A stretch of 50,440 bases of DNA from assembly GCF_000261685.1 (NCBI RefSeq), contig NZ_AJQE01000234.1, positions 1 to 50,440 on the forward strand, written 5' to 3'. Source of the DNA: Bradyrhizobium genomosp. I (2014). Its GTDB lineage: Bacteria; Pseudomonadota; Alphaproteobacteria; Rhizobiales; Xanthobacteraceae. Numbering within the stretch: position 1 is the first letter of the stretch; each line of letters starts with the position of its first letter. A program made the position numbers and the translations under genes. This document shows, piece after piece, positions 1-19,829 of the stretch. The notes under the pieces are model-generated. The model was not told where the DNA came from. It saw only the letters and a program-made list of their open reading frames with translations, and searched no databases.

Positions 1-232
1 TGCCGCTCCGGCCGAAGAGAAGACCGAGTTCACGGTCGTTCTCGCCAGCGCCGGCGACAAGAAGATCGAGGTCATCAAGGAAGTCCGCGCCATCACCGGT
101 CTCGGCCTGAAGGAAGCAAAGGACCTCGTCGAGGGTGCTCCGAAGCCGCTGAAGGAAGGCGTGAACAAGGAAGAAGCCGACAAGATCAAGGCCCAGCTCG
201 AGAAGGCTGGCGCCAAGGTCGAGCTGAAGTAA
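1..232 (+). CDS. rplL: 50S ribosomal protein L7/L12, C-terminal part
   Basis: Only the last 76 codons are in the window (reading from base 2, TAA at 230-232). They encode the globular C-terminal domain of the L7/L12 stalk protein, which recruits and stimulates the translational GTPases EF-Tu, EF-G and IF2 on the 50S subunit. The visible part begins in the alanine-rich hinge ([10 protein letters not shown]) and contains the conserved [10 protein letters not shown] and [12 protein letters not shown] helices and the usual KAGAKVELK ending. rpoB follows 517 bases downstream, the normal bacterial order. The N-terminal dimerisation domain and start codon lie outside the window. Confidence 0.97.
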   Translation, partial: AAPAEEKTEFTVVLASAGDKKIEVIKEVRAITGLGLKEAKDLVEGAPKPLKEGVNKEEADKIKAQLEKAGAKVELK

Positions 233-251
233 CGCAAGATACTTCAGCGAA

Positions 252-281
252 ATCCCGGGCTCGCGAAGCGAGACCCGGGAT
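252..281. repeat. Palindromic intergenic repeat (hairpin)
   Basis: An inverted repeat: ATCCCGGG at 252-259 pairs with CCCGGGAT at 274-281, and CTCGC at 260-264 pairs with GCGAG at 268-272, leaving a GAA loop and one unpaired A at 273. It starts 20 bases after the rplL stop. There is no T-run after it, so it is not a typical rho-independent terminator. It resembles the short palindromic elements scattered between Bradyrhizobium genes. Confidence 0.75.
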
Positions 282-299
282 CTCGTCCCAAGATCGTGG

Positions 300-322
300 A
301 TGGCCGGGTCAAGCCCGGCCAT
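300..322. repeat. Second palindromic hairpin after rplL
   Basis: ATGGCCGGG at 300-308 is the perfect reverse complement of CCCGGCCAT at 314-322, with a five-base loop. The element is related in sequence to the hairpin between rpoB and rpoC at 4886-4910, and both are flanked by GTCAT/ATGAC-like bases. This suggests one repeat family rather than two independent operon attenuators. Confidence 0.75.
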
Positions 323-749
323 GACGATCGGAAAGACAGGGGCCGGATGCAAAAGGCGTGCGACGGAACGTTCCGACGCAGGCCGAACACGAAAAAGTGT
401 GGGGATTTGAGGGTTTGCCCCTCGAATCTGCACTATTGTCGCCCCATATCGGGTCGGCAGCACGAAAGCGCGGTGGGCAGGGATGCCGGATTTCCCTGTA
501 AGCCGTTGGGAGAGCAGGCTATTTCGGGCTTTTGCAGTCCGTGAAGACGATCGTTGTGACGGGCGGGCGCGCTCTTGCGCCCCGCGCGTCGTTTTGCGTT
601 TTGAAGGTCTGAAGAACAGATTCAGGACATTCGCGCCTGAAACTGCGTCTCTGGCCCCCAAGGCGGGTTCGAAAATTCAACCCGGAGAGCGGTGGCAGCC
701 GCGTTCCGGACGGCGCGCCCAGAGCGGGCGACGAAAATGAGAGGCCACG

Positions 750-4874
<4,125 letters not shown>

Positions 4875-4885
4875 TTCGACCTGTC

Positions 4886-4945
4886 ATGCCCGGCCCTCAC
4901 GGCCGGGCATTGGCGCCCCGCCTGAGGCCTTGAGGGCAGGGCGCC
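4886..4945. repeat. rpoB-rpoC intercistronic hairpins
   Basis: ATGCCCGGCC at 4886-4895 pairs perfectly with GGCCGGGCAT at 4901-4910 across a five-base loop. A second, weaker arm pair follows: GGCGCCC at 4912-4918 with GGGCGCC at 4939-4945. No T-tract follows either, so read-through into rpoC is expected. The first hairpin is related to the repeat at 300-322. Confidence 0.7.
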
Positions 4946-5003
4946 CCGCTAAGTGATTTTCGACTTTTGCGGCCGGAGGCGACCGGTACGCGAGGAGAAG
5001 ACG

Positions 5004-9200
<4,197 letters not shown>

Positions 9201-9231
9201 TCGTTCATCCGTAAGAATACCGAGGACAATG

Positions 9232-9258
9232 AAAAGGCCGGCTTTTGCCGGCCTTTTT
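9232..9258 (+). terminator. Rho-independent terminator after rpoC
   Basis: AAAAGGCCGGC is followed by a TTTT loop, then GCCGGCC and TTTTT: a perfect GC-rich stem followed by a T-run, the classic intrinsic terminator form. It separates the polymerase genes from the unrelated gene at 9395. Confidence 0.92.
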
Positions 9259-9394
9259 GCTGCTTTCTTTGCTTGCTGCGATGCAGGATCAGCCTTTGTT
9301 CATCTTTCCTTCAGCCGCAAAAGCGCTTCTGCTAGGAGAGCCTAGACCGGTGGTCCCGTGATGGGGGGCTGGGCCGGAGGACCACGGAACTCAC

Positions 9395-11449
9395 ATGCTA
9401 GATCTCGCAATCGTAGGCGGCGGCCCGGGTGGGCTGATGAGCGCCTGGTATCTGAAGCGTAAGCTCGGCGATCTCTGCCGCGTCACCATCTACGAGGCGT
9501 CCGACCGGCTCGGCGGCAAGATCGTCACGCGCAAGTTCGATTCCGCGCCCGCGATGTACGAGGCGGGCGTGGCCGAGATCTACGATTACTCGATGACGGG
9601 TCCGGATCCGCTGCGCGAGCTGATACAGCATTTCGGCTTGCAGACGATTCCGATGGATGCCGAGCAGGTGCAGTTCGGCGGTGAGCTCCTCGACGACTTG
9701 TCGGGCATGCGCCGCAAATACGGCGCCAAGACCGCGGCTGCGATCGAGGCGTTTCGCAAGCGTTGCACCGAGGTGATGTCGCCGATCGAATATTACGAGG
9801 GCGTCGGCGCGCACGACAACGAGAACCCCTGGGCCTACAAGACCGCCGAGCAGGTGCTCGACGAGGAGGTCGAGGACGAGACGGCAAAGCGCTTCTTCAA
9901 GGTGATGGCGCGCTCGGACATCGCCACCGAGAGCCACAACACCAATGGTCTCAATGCGCTCAAGAACTATCTGATGGATGTCGACGGCTATATCGGCCTC
10001 TATTCCATCCAGAACGGCAACGAGCAACTGATCGAGTGCCTGCAGTCGGAGGTCAATGCCGACATCCAGCTCAATCACCGCGTGCTCACCGTCGGCAGGG
10101 CGCCGACCGGCCGCTACCAGCTCAAGATGATGAACGGCAAGGGGCCGGAGACGCGCGACTTCGATCTGGTCCTGGTCTGCCTGCCGCATTCCTGGCTCGC
10201 CACCCTGGGCTGGGAGGGCGAGCAGCTGCGCAAGTCGATGGTCAAGCACGTTGCGTACTTTGATCGCCCCGCGCACTATTTGCGCGTCTCGATCCTGTTC
10301 GACGAGCCGTTCTGGGGCGAGAAGATTCCGGGCGCCTGGTTCATGTCGGAAGCCTTCGGCGGCTGCTGCGTCTACAACGAGGGCGCGCGCCACGACGTCG
10401 GCAAGCACGGCGTGCTGAACTGGCTCATTCCCGGCTCCGATGCGCTGGCCTTTGCCAATCTCTCGGACCAGGAGCTGGTCGAGGCCGCCCTGAAGTCGCT
10501 GCCGGCCTCGCTCGGCGATGCGCGTGCGCACTTCATGGAAGGCAAGATCCACCGCTGGCTGTCGTCGGTGAACGCGATTCCGGGCGGTCTGCCCGTGCGC
10601 GACGTCATGACCAATCACCGGCCCGAGCCGAAGGAGCATCCCGGCATCGTGGTGGTGGGCGACTATCTGTTCGATTCCACGCTGAACGGTCTGCTCGACT
10701 CCTCGGATGCGGCGACCGACATCATCCTGACCGAGATGATGCGCCTGCGCCGCGAACGCGCGCAGGAGAGCAAGCCGCTCTCGGACAAGATCGATCGCGA
10801 TTATTTCGAGAACTATCGCGGTCTCGGCCCTTATCACGAAGCGTGGCGGCACTTCACCGATCCCGACTATCTCACCAGGCTGATCGGCATCGTCTGGGGC
10901 AGGACGACGGGCGCCAAGCTGCTGGTCGCGGGCTCCGCCAGCGGCGAACTGGTCGGCGCGCTGCGCGATCGCGGCATCGATGCATGGGGAATCGAGAACA
11001 ACCGCGCCATCCACGCCAAGACGCCGACAGCGCTGAAGAAGTACAACAAGCTCGGCTCGGTCGCCGACATGCCGTTCAAGGACGGCGCGTTCGATTTCGT
11101 GTTCGAGACCAGCCTCTGTCACGTTTCTCCGAAACAGGTGGTCCGCGCGATCAGGGAGCTGAATCGCGTGGTCAAGACCGGCCTCGTTTTCGGCTCGATC
11201 ACCTCGGACCTCGCGCCGGCATTGATCGACCGCTACGACCTCCTGCGTGGGGTCAAGAAGCTCGGCACCTGGTGGGAATGGTCCGAACTCTTCTTCGGCA
11301 ATGGCTTCGACCTGTCGATGCACCGCAAGGATTGCACGGATGCACTGTGGGAGGCGACGCTCGCTGCCAACAAGGGGCCGGGGCAGTGGTACGCCGACGC
11401 CGACAGCTTGCGCTATTCCTTCTTCGACAAGGTCGAGGACGAGGACTAG
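9395..11449 (+). CDS. FAD-dependent amine-oxidase-like / SAM methyltransferase fusion protein
   Basis: A 684-residue two-domain protein of unknown substrate. Residues 1 to about 455 form a flavin-dependent amine oxidase/phytoene-desaturase-like domain. It starts with the dinucleotide motif VGGGPGG (residues 7-13) and an RLGGK motif near 38, and closes with the flavin-contacting segment VVVGDYLFDSTLNGLLDS (about 419-436). Residues about 505-610 form a class I methyltransferase-like Rossmann domain: motif I is LLVAGSASGELVGAL (509-523), the acidic loop ends in IEN (533-535), and the post-motif is FDFVFETSLCHV (566-577). The motif I glycines are partly replaced (AGSASG), so methyl transfer is not certain. 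GGAGG at 9376-9380 is rather far (14 bases) from the ATG. The gene stands alone after the rpoC terminator, 133 bases before the ABC exporter. Confidence 0.85.
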   Translation: MLDLAIVGGGPGGLMSAWYLKRKLGDLCRVTIYEASDRLGGKIVTRKFDSAPAMYEAGVAEIYDYSMTGPDPLRELIQHFGLQTIPMDAEQVQFGGELLDDLSGMRRKYGAKTAAAIEAFRKRCTEVMSPIEYYEGVGAHDNENPWAYKTAEQVLDEEVEDETAKRFFKVMARSDIATESHNTNGLNALKNYLMDVDGYIGLYSIQNGNEQLIECLQSEVNADIQLNHRVLTVGRAPTGRYQLKMMNGKGPETRDFDLVLVCLPHSWLATLGWEGEQLRKSMVKHVAYFDRPAHYLRVSILFDEPFWGEKIPGAWFMSEAFGGCCVYNEGARHDVGKHGVLNWLIPGSDALAFANLSDQELVEAALKSLPASLGDARAHFMEGKIHRWLSSVNAIPGGLPVRDVMTNHRPEPKEHPGIVVVGDYLFDSTLNGLLDSSDAATDIILTEMMRLRRERAQESKPLSDKIDRDYFENYRGLGPYHEAWRHFTDPDYLTRLIGIVWGRTTGAKLLVAGSASGELVGALRDRGIDAWGIENNRAIHAKTPTALKKYNKLGSVADMPFKDGAFDFVFETSLCHVSPKQVVRAIRELNRVVKTGLVFGSITSDLAPALIDRYDLLRGVKKLGTWWEWSELFFGNGFDLSMHRKDCTDALWEATLAANKGPGQWYADADSLRYSFFDKVEDED

Positions 11450-11481
11450 CCGCCGACCGCGGATCGAATTCGCCAATTGTT

Positions 11482-11510
11482 TTGCCGAATTCATCCTGGT
11501 CGCATAGAAT
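11482..11510 (+). promoter_or_regulatory. Predicted sigma-70-type promoter before the ABC exporter gene
   Basis: TTGCCG at 11482-11487 and TAGAAT at 11505-11510 are separated by exactly 17 bases. Transcription would start near 11517, about 65 bases before the ATG at 11583. This is a visual consensus match only. It suggests the exporter can be expressed independently of the preceding fusion gene. Confidence 0.5.
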
Positions 11511-11582
11511 CGGTGCAATAACGGTTGCCGCTATCTTTTGCATTCTCTGCGGTCATGCCGGCCGTCAGCATCGGTTGGTTTC

Positions 11583-13577
11583 ATGGCATCCAGGCCTCTT
11601 TCTCCCGACAAACAGAAACTCGCCCCGGACGAGGCGGTCGAGCTCGACGACAGGCTCGCTTCCGCTGCCAAGCCGGACCTCGAAGACGACGAGGACGACG
11701 ACGAGGACGAGCTGGAGCTCGATGAGGACGACGAGGACGAGGACCTCGTCGTCTTTACCGCGCGCGAAGCCGCCGGCGCGCTCGCGACCATCGTCGGATT
11801 CGTCAAACCCTATCTGACGAACTACAAGCGGATGCTGTCATTCGTGGCGTTCGGCGTCGTGGTCGAGACGTTGTTCAACGTTATCATGCCGCTCAGCCTC
11901 AAGTTCCTGATCGACGACGCGCTGGGCGAGGAGGATTTCCTGGCACTGTACAAGATCCTCGGCGTGCTCGCGGTCGCCGGCATCTTCACCTCGATCGTGG
12001 CGGTCTGGTACGAACGCTGGGACGCGCGGCTTGCCGCCTGCATCATCTCCGATGTCCGCAAGCGGCTGTTCGAGCACGTCCAGGACCTGCCGGCGGCTTA
12101 TTTCGGCCGCACCAGGCGCGGCGAGATCCTGTCGCGCTTCTCGGTCGATCTCTCGGCCTTTGAGGGCTCGGTCAAGACGTTTGCGAACAGTGCCGCGCTG
12201 CCGTTCCTGGAGCTGATCGCCGGCATCATCCTGATGGTGTTCCTGAACTGGCAGCTCGCCGTGGTCGCGCTGCTGGTGTTCCCGATCACGCTGATCGGCC
12301 CGCGGATCCTGACGCCCAAGGCGGTGCAGGCCAATTACGAGCAGAAGCTCAACGAGTCGGCGCTGCTCGGCATGGTGCAGGAGAACGTGGCGGCCCAGGC
12401 TGTGATCAAGGCGTTCAGCCTGCAGCGCAAGATGTTCGGCTTCTTCACCTTGCGCAACGACGAGACCCGCAACAAGATCGCCTCGGCCGCGTTCCTCTCG
12501 ACCATGGTGGAGCGGACGGTCACCATCTCGGTGCTCCTCCTGCACCTCGTGGTGCTTGCGATCGGCGCGTATCTCGCGACCAAGGGCCAGATCACCATCG
12601 GCACCTTCGTCACCTTCGAGAGCGCGTTCTGGGAGGTCTCCTACAACATCGCCCATGTGATGCATTTCATCCCGGTGTCGATCTCCTCTGCCGCCGCGAT
12701 CCGTCACATCCAGGAGCTGCTCGACGAGCCGAGCCGCGGTGCCGATCGTCCCGGCGCGCCCGATCTGCCGCGCATCACCAACAACATCACTTTCGATCAT
12801 GTCACCTTCCAGTACGAGGGCAGTCAGACGCCGGTGCTGGACAATCTCAGCCTCAAGCTCAATGCCGGCAAGCGCATCGCGATCGTCGGCCCGAGCGGCT
12901 CCGGCAAGAGCACGCTGCTTAATCTGATCCTGCGGCTCTACGTGCCCGACGAGGGCCGCGTCACCATCGACGGCGTCGACGTCCGCAAGGTGACGCTGGA
13001 TTCGCTGCGCCGAAGCATGGCGGTGGTGTTCCAGGAGAACATGCTGTTCAACATGTCGATCCGCGAGAACATCCGCCTGGGCAAGGAAGGGGCGACCGAC
13101 GAGGAGGTGGAGGAGGCGGCCAAGAAGGCCGAGATCCACCGCTACATCATGAGCCTGCCACAGCGATACGACACCCCCGTCGGCGAGCGCGGAGACACGC
13201 TGTCGGGCGGGCAGCGCCAGCGCATCGCGATCGCGCGCGCAATCATCCGCAACCCTTCCGTGCTGCTGCTGGACGAAGCCACCTCGGCGCTCGACCAGAC
13301 CACGGAAGCCGCGATCAACCGCACGCTGCTCAAGATCGCCAGGGGCCGCACCATGATCTGGTCGACCCACCGCCTGACCTCGGTGGTCGAGATGGACGAG
13401 ATCATCGTGATTTCAGGGGGCAGGGCCATCGAGCGCGGCTCCCATGCCGAGCTGCTCGCCAAGGACGGCACCTACCGAAAGCTATGGAATGACCAGATCC
13501 ACCAGTCGCTTGGCGCGTCGGGTCGCGCCGACGACAGCGACGATGACGATCCCGATGATGAGGAGGACGAGGAGTAA
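11583..13577 (+). CDS. ABC exporter (fused permease and ATPase) with acidic tails
   Basis: A 664-residue half-transporter of the MsbA/HlyB type, expected to act as a homodimer in the inner membrane; the substrate is unknown. The transmembrane domain spans about residues 75-380. The nucleotide-binding domain follows, with Walker [10 protein letters not shown] (436-444), signature LSGGQ (540-544), Walker [13 protein letters not shown] (560-571) and the switch histidine H596, all intact. Unusual features are a highly acidic stretch at residues 33-54 and a second at 650-664, both on the cytosolic side. The ATG at 11583 is chosen over an upstream TTG at 11538 because the promoter-like site leaves it a short leader and it begins a normal N-terminus; no strong ribosome site is visible before either. 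The gene precedes the str operon by 852 bases. Confidence 0.93.
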   Translation: MASRPLSPDKQKLAPDEAVELDDRLASAAKPDLEDDEDDDEDELELDEDDEDEDLVVFTAREAAGALATIVGFVKPYLTNYKRMLSFVAFGVVVETLFNVIMPLSLKFLIDDALGEEDFLALYKILGVLAVAGIFTSIVAVWYERWDARLAACIISDVRKRLFEHVQDLPAAYFGRTRRGEILSRFSVDLSAFEGSVKTFANSAALPFLELIAGIILMVFLNWQLAVVALLVFPITLIGPRILTPKAVQANYEQKLNESALLGMVQENVAAQAVIKAFSLQRKMFGFFTLRNDETRNKIASAAFLSTMVERTVTISVLLLHLVVLAIGAYLATKGQITIGTFVTFESAFWEVSYNIAHVMHFIPVSISSAAAIRHIQELLDEPSRGADRPGAPDLPRITNNITFDHVTFQYEGSQTPVLDNLSLKLNAGKRIAIVGPSGSGKSTLLNLILRLYVPDEGRVTIDGVDVRKVTLDSLRRSMAVVFQENMLFNMSIRENIRLGKEGATDEEVEEAAKKAEIHRYIMSLPQRYDTPVGERGDTLSGGQRQRIAIARAIIRNPSVLLLDEATSALDQTTEAAINRTLLKIARGRTMIWSTHRLTSVVEMDEIIVISGGRAIERGSHAELLAKDGTYRKLWNDQIHQSLGASGRADDSDDDDPDDEEDEE

Positions 13578-14429
13578 CCGGACAGGGCGTTCAGCTCCGG
13601 CTCGGTGATTCCCGGATGCAAATCGTGTGTCCGGCGCAGGGCGGCTGATTTTTTGTCTCCTTTGGTTTGGCCGCATCGGCCAACTGCCAATTGATCAGTG
13701 CCGCCGGAGGTCGCTGGCATGACCGGCGTCGCGGCAGGCGATTGAGCTGCAAGCCCCGCCGCGGAACGCCGGATTTGTGCGCGGGCAGGAAAAATGCCCC
13801 GGCTTGGTAATAAAACTATATTTAATCCGGGTATAATTTCGTGGGAACTGACCCAACAGGCGCTTCGTTCCCCTATCGGGGCGGGCGTGGTGAGGGCGCC
13901 GAAGAGACCATTTCTGCAGGCGCGGGAAGCGCCTTGTGACTGTCGTTTCGCCTTGACTAGACCGATTCTCGCTTATAGAAAGCGCCTCACTTAACGACAG
14001 GCGGTGAGCATCGCCAGCGTCGGAACGGGCCACCCGTTGATCCCCGAGGACTAGATTCACAAGGGATCGCTCAAGGCGGGCACCAACCTCGACGAATGCC
14101 GCTCAAACGCTGTCGATCATAGCTAGGCAATGCCAGTGCGACTTTAGTTCTCTCGAGCAAGTTCTCTTGAGATTGAATTCGGATGCATGACCTCGGTGAG
14201 CGGGCCGCGGCTTTTACGCTGACGGCTCAATACTGCGGTCCTCTGTGGCGTCGAAGCGCTTTCCGCTCGTTGATGGGGCGGTTGGCGCAATTTCGCTTTG
14301 CGCGGATTGTTCCGGGTGAGGCGGCCTCGTCGGGCGGGTGGCTCGAAAGAAATTTGCGGTCCCGGCAACGGGCCGCGGCAAGATAGCGGACCCGGAAGGG
14401 GCCGCGGCAGAACAAAGGGTAAGGCCAGG
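13578..14429. other. Long leader/intergenic region before rpsL
   Basis: These 852 bases carry no convincing gene; short frames on both strands lack family resemblance and ribosome sites. The region contains an AT-rich island at 13801-13840 that includes a perfect TATAAT (13832-13837) without a good -35. It also contains a better promoter candidate at 13953-13981 and a near-perfect 12-base direct repeat at 14146-14157 and 14160-14171 (AGTTCTCTCGAG / AGTTCTCTTGAG). If the 13953 promoter drives rpsL, the str mRNA has an untranslated leader of about 440 bases. Confidence 0.6.
13953..13981 (+). promoter_or_regulatory. Predicted promoter of the str operon
   Basis: TTGACT at 13953-13958 (CTTGAC in the rhizobial form) is followed by TATAGA at 13974-13979, or TAGAAA at 13976-13981, with 15-17 bases between. 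This is the best sigma-70-type match in the 852-base region before rpsL. No experimental start site is known from the sequence alone. Confidence 0.5.
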
Positions 14430-14801
14430 ATGCCGACGATCAACCAGCTGATCGCTCAACCGCGTGAAGTGCAGAAGTCGCGCAAGAAGGTGCCGGCGCT
14501 GCAGCAGTCGCCGCAGAAGCGTGGTGTTTGCACCCGCGTCTACACCACGACCCCGAAGAAGCCGAACTCGGCGCTTCGTAAGGTCGCCAAGGTGCGTCTG
14601 ACCAATGGCTTCGAGGTGATCGGCTACATCCCCGGCGAGGGCCATAACCTCCAGGAGCACTCGGTGGTCATGATCCGCGGCGGCCGCGTCAAGGACTTGC
14701 CCGGCGTGCGCTATCACATCCTCCGCGGCGTTCTGGATACCCAGGGCGTCAAGAACCGTAAGCAGCGTCGTTCGAAGTACGGCGCCAAGCGTCCGAAGTA
14801 A
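14430..14801 (+). CDS. rpsL: 30S ribosomal protein S12
   Basis: Decoding-centre protein of the small subunit, 123 residues. The start at 14430 gives the family N-terminus [12 protein letters not shown]; an open frame extending 44 codons further upstream is G/C-rich leader sequence and not part of the protein. K43 (in the [13 protein letters not shown] segment) and K88 (in GGRVKDLPG) are wild type, so the common streptomycin-resistance substitutions are absent. It is the first gene of the str operon, and rpsG follows after 15 bases. Confidence 0.99.
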   Translation: MPTINQLIAQPREVQKSRKKVPALQQSPQKRGVCTRVYTTTPKKPNSALRKVAKVRLTNGFEVIGYIPGEGHNLQEHSVVMIRGGRVKDLPGVRYHILRGVLDTQGVKNRKQRRSKYGAKRPK

Positions 14802-15287
<486 letters not shown>

Positions 15288-15320
15288 CGGCGACACACTC
15301 GGACTCGCAAGGAACGACCC

Positions 15321-17393
<2,073 letters not shown>

Positions 17394-17433
17394 TTGTCGT
17401 CGGTTGAAAGCTGACGATTGAACGGAGAGTCAA

Positions 17434-18624
<1,191 letters not shown>

Positions 18625-18628
18625 CAAG

Positions 18629-18693
18629 CGAATAGGGAATGGTGAGTGGCGAATAGGGGATTCTATTCGCTACTCGCTACTCGCCACTCACTA
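18629..18693. repeat. Heptamer tandem repeat forming a hairpin between tuf and rpsJ
   Basis: Four seven-base units stand in tandem at 18666-18693: TTCGCTA, CTCGCTA, CTCGCCA and CTCACTA. Their complement is present just upstream. GCGAATAG (18649-18656) pairs with CTATTCGC (18663-18670) across six bases, and GTGAGTGGCGA (18642-18652) pairs perfectly with TCGCCACTCAC (18681-18691). The two pairings compete for the same bases, so alternative folds are possible. GCGAATAGGG also occurs at 18629. The element ends 14 bases before the rpsJ start. Confidence 0.8.
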
Positions 18694-18707
18694 AAGAAAG
18701 CACGGCA

Positions 18708-19016
18708 ATGAACGGCCAAAACATTCGTATCCGTCTCAAGGCGTTCGACCATCGTATCCTCGATACGTCGACGCGCGAGATCGTGAACACGGCGAAGCGC
18801 ACCGGCGCGCAGGTCCGCGGACCCATTCCGCTGCCCACCCGCATCGAGAAGTTCACCGTCAACCGTTCGCCGCACGTCGACAAGAAGAGCCGCGAACAGT
18901 TCGAGATGCGCACCCACAAGCGCCTGCTCGACATCGTCGATCCGACCCCGCAGACCGTCGATGCTTTGATGAAGCTCGACCTGGCCGCCGGTGTCGACGT
19001 CGAGATCAAGCTCTGA
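18708..19016 (+). CDS. rpsJ: 30S ribosomal protein S10
   Basis: Head protein of the 30S subunit, 102 residues; the same protein (NusE) joins NusB in antitermination complexes. The N-terminus [19 protein letters not shown] and the loop [19 protein letters not shown] are family-typical. It is the first gene of the S10 block, 83 bases after tuf, with a repeat hairpin in that gap. The TGA stop (19014-19016) lies inside the left arm of the palindromic repeat at 19015-19063, so the repeat begins within the gene end. Confidence 0.99.
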
Positions 19017-19063
19017 GCAAGACCCCGAAAAGTGGGCACCGGTTTTCGGACCGGGTCTTGCTC
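19015..19063. repeat. Palindromic intergenic element, copy A (rpsJ-rplC)
   Basis: GAGCAAGACCC at 19015-19025 is the exact reverse complement of GGGTCTTGCTC at 19053-19063. An inner pair CCGAAAA (19025-19031) with TTTTCGG (19043-19049) encloses a GTGGGCACCGG-like loop. The layout and core bases match the elements at 27818-27866 and 33326-33376, so this is a repeat family. It overlaps the rpsJ stop codon. Confidence 0.85.
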
Positions 19064-19114
19064 ACAACGAAGATTAGCTAGTCCGCAAGGACAGAAAGAA
19101 CAGGAAGCAAGCCG

Positions 19115-19828
19115 ATGCGCTCCGGAGTGATCGCACAAAAGGTCGGGATGACGCGGGTCTTCACGGAGGCCGGCGAACATATTCCCGTGACCGTGCTGAA
19201 GCTCGGCAATTGCCAGGTCGTAGGCCACCGCACCGAAGAGAAGAACGGTTATGTCGCGCTCCAGCTCGGTTCTGGCAGCCGCAAGACCGTTTACATGCCC
19301 AAGGCCGAGCGCGGCCAGTTCGCGGTCGCCAAGGTCGAGCCGAAGCGCCGGGTCGAGGAATTCCGCGTCAGCGCGGATGCGATGATCCCGGTCGGCGCCG
19401 AGATCCAGGCCGATCACTTCGTCGTCGGTCAGTTCGTCGACGTCACCGGCACCTCGGTCGGTAAGGGCTTCGCCGGCGGCATGAAGCGCTGGAACTTCGG
19501 CGGTCTGCGCGCCACGCACGGTGTGTCGATCTCGCACCGCTCGATCGGTTCGACCGGTGGCCGTCAGGATCCCGGCAAGACCTGGAAGAACAAGAAGATG
19601 CCCGGCCACATGGGTGTCGATCGCATAACCACGCTCAACCTTCGCGTCGTCCAGACCGATGTCGAGCGCGGCCTGATCCTCGTCGAAGGCGCCGTTCCCG
19701 GCTCCAAGGGCGGCTGGATCCGCGTGCGCGACGCCGTCAAGAAGCCGCTGCCGAAGGAAGCTCCGAAGCCGGGCAAGTTCAAGGTTGCTGGCGACGCGGA
19801 AGCCGCTCCGGCTGCGCAGGAGGCGTGA
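19115..19828 (+). CDS. rplC: 50S ribosomal protein L3
   Basis: One of the first proteins bound to 23S rRNA, reaching toward the peptidyl-transferase centre; 237 residues. Q151 in the GGRQDPGK loop matches the glutamine methylated by PrmB in E. coli L3. The C-terminal tail is alanine/proline-rich, as in other rhizobia. The start ATG at 19115 follows CAGGAAG at 19101-19107. The gene is separated from rpsJ by the copy A palindrome and ends one base before rplD. Confidence 0.98.
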   Translation: MRSGVIAQKVGMTRVFTEAGEHIPVTVLKLGNCQVVGHRTEEKNGYVALQLGSGSRKTVYMPKAERGQFAVAKVEPKRRVEEFRVSADAMIPVGAEIQADHFVVGQFVDVTGTSVGKGFAGGMKRWNFGGLRATHGVSISHRSIGSTGGRQDPGKTWKNKKMPGHMGVDRITTLNLRVVQTDVERGLILVEGAVPGSKGGWIRVRDAVKKPLPKEAPKPGKFKVAGDAEAAPAAQEA

Positions 19829-19829
19829 G

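Larger units (their letters stand above)
233..749. other. rplL-rpoB intergenic region
   Basis: This 517-base spacer has no convincing gene; the short open frames in it do not resemble proteins. It holds two strong inverted repeats close to the rplL stop (annotated separately) and then featureless sequence up to the rpoB ribosome binding site (GAGAGG at 739-744). In many bacteria this spacer carries a partial terminator or RNase processing site that sets the ratio of L7/L12 to RNA polymerase. The two hairpins are candidates for such a role here, but that is inference. I found no convincing sigma-70 promoter. Confidence 0.6.

Noticed and set aside
296..740. Small plus-strand frames in the rplL-rpoB gap
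   Set aside because: They overlap the palindromes or have random composition; no ribosome site and no likeness to a protein.
11531..11806. Minus-strand frame with a serine run opposite the ABC gene start
   Set aside because: The serine run is just the complement of the Asp/Glu codons of the acidic tail; it is not an independent low-complexity protein.
13794..14386. Small frames in the rpsL leader
   Set aside because: No family likeness; they start in the AT-rich island or promoter region.
18666..18693. CRISPR-like array in the tuf-rpsJ gap
   Set aside because: The units are only seven bases with no spacers; this is a simple tandem repeat and hairpin.
19015..19063. Reading the copy A palindrome as a transcription terminator of rpsJ
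   Set aside because: No T-run follows, the arms match other dispersed copies, and the S10 block must be transcribed through.
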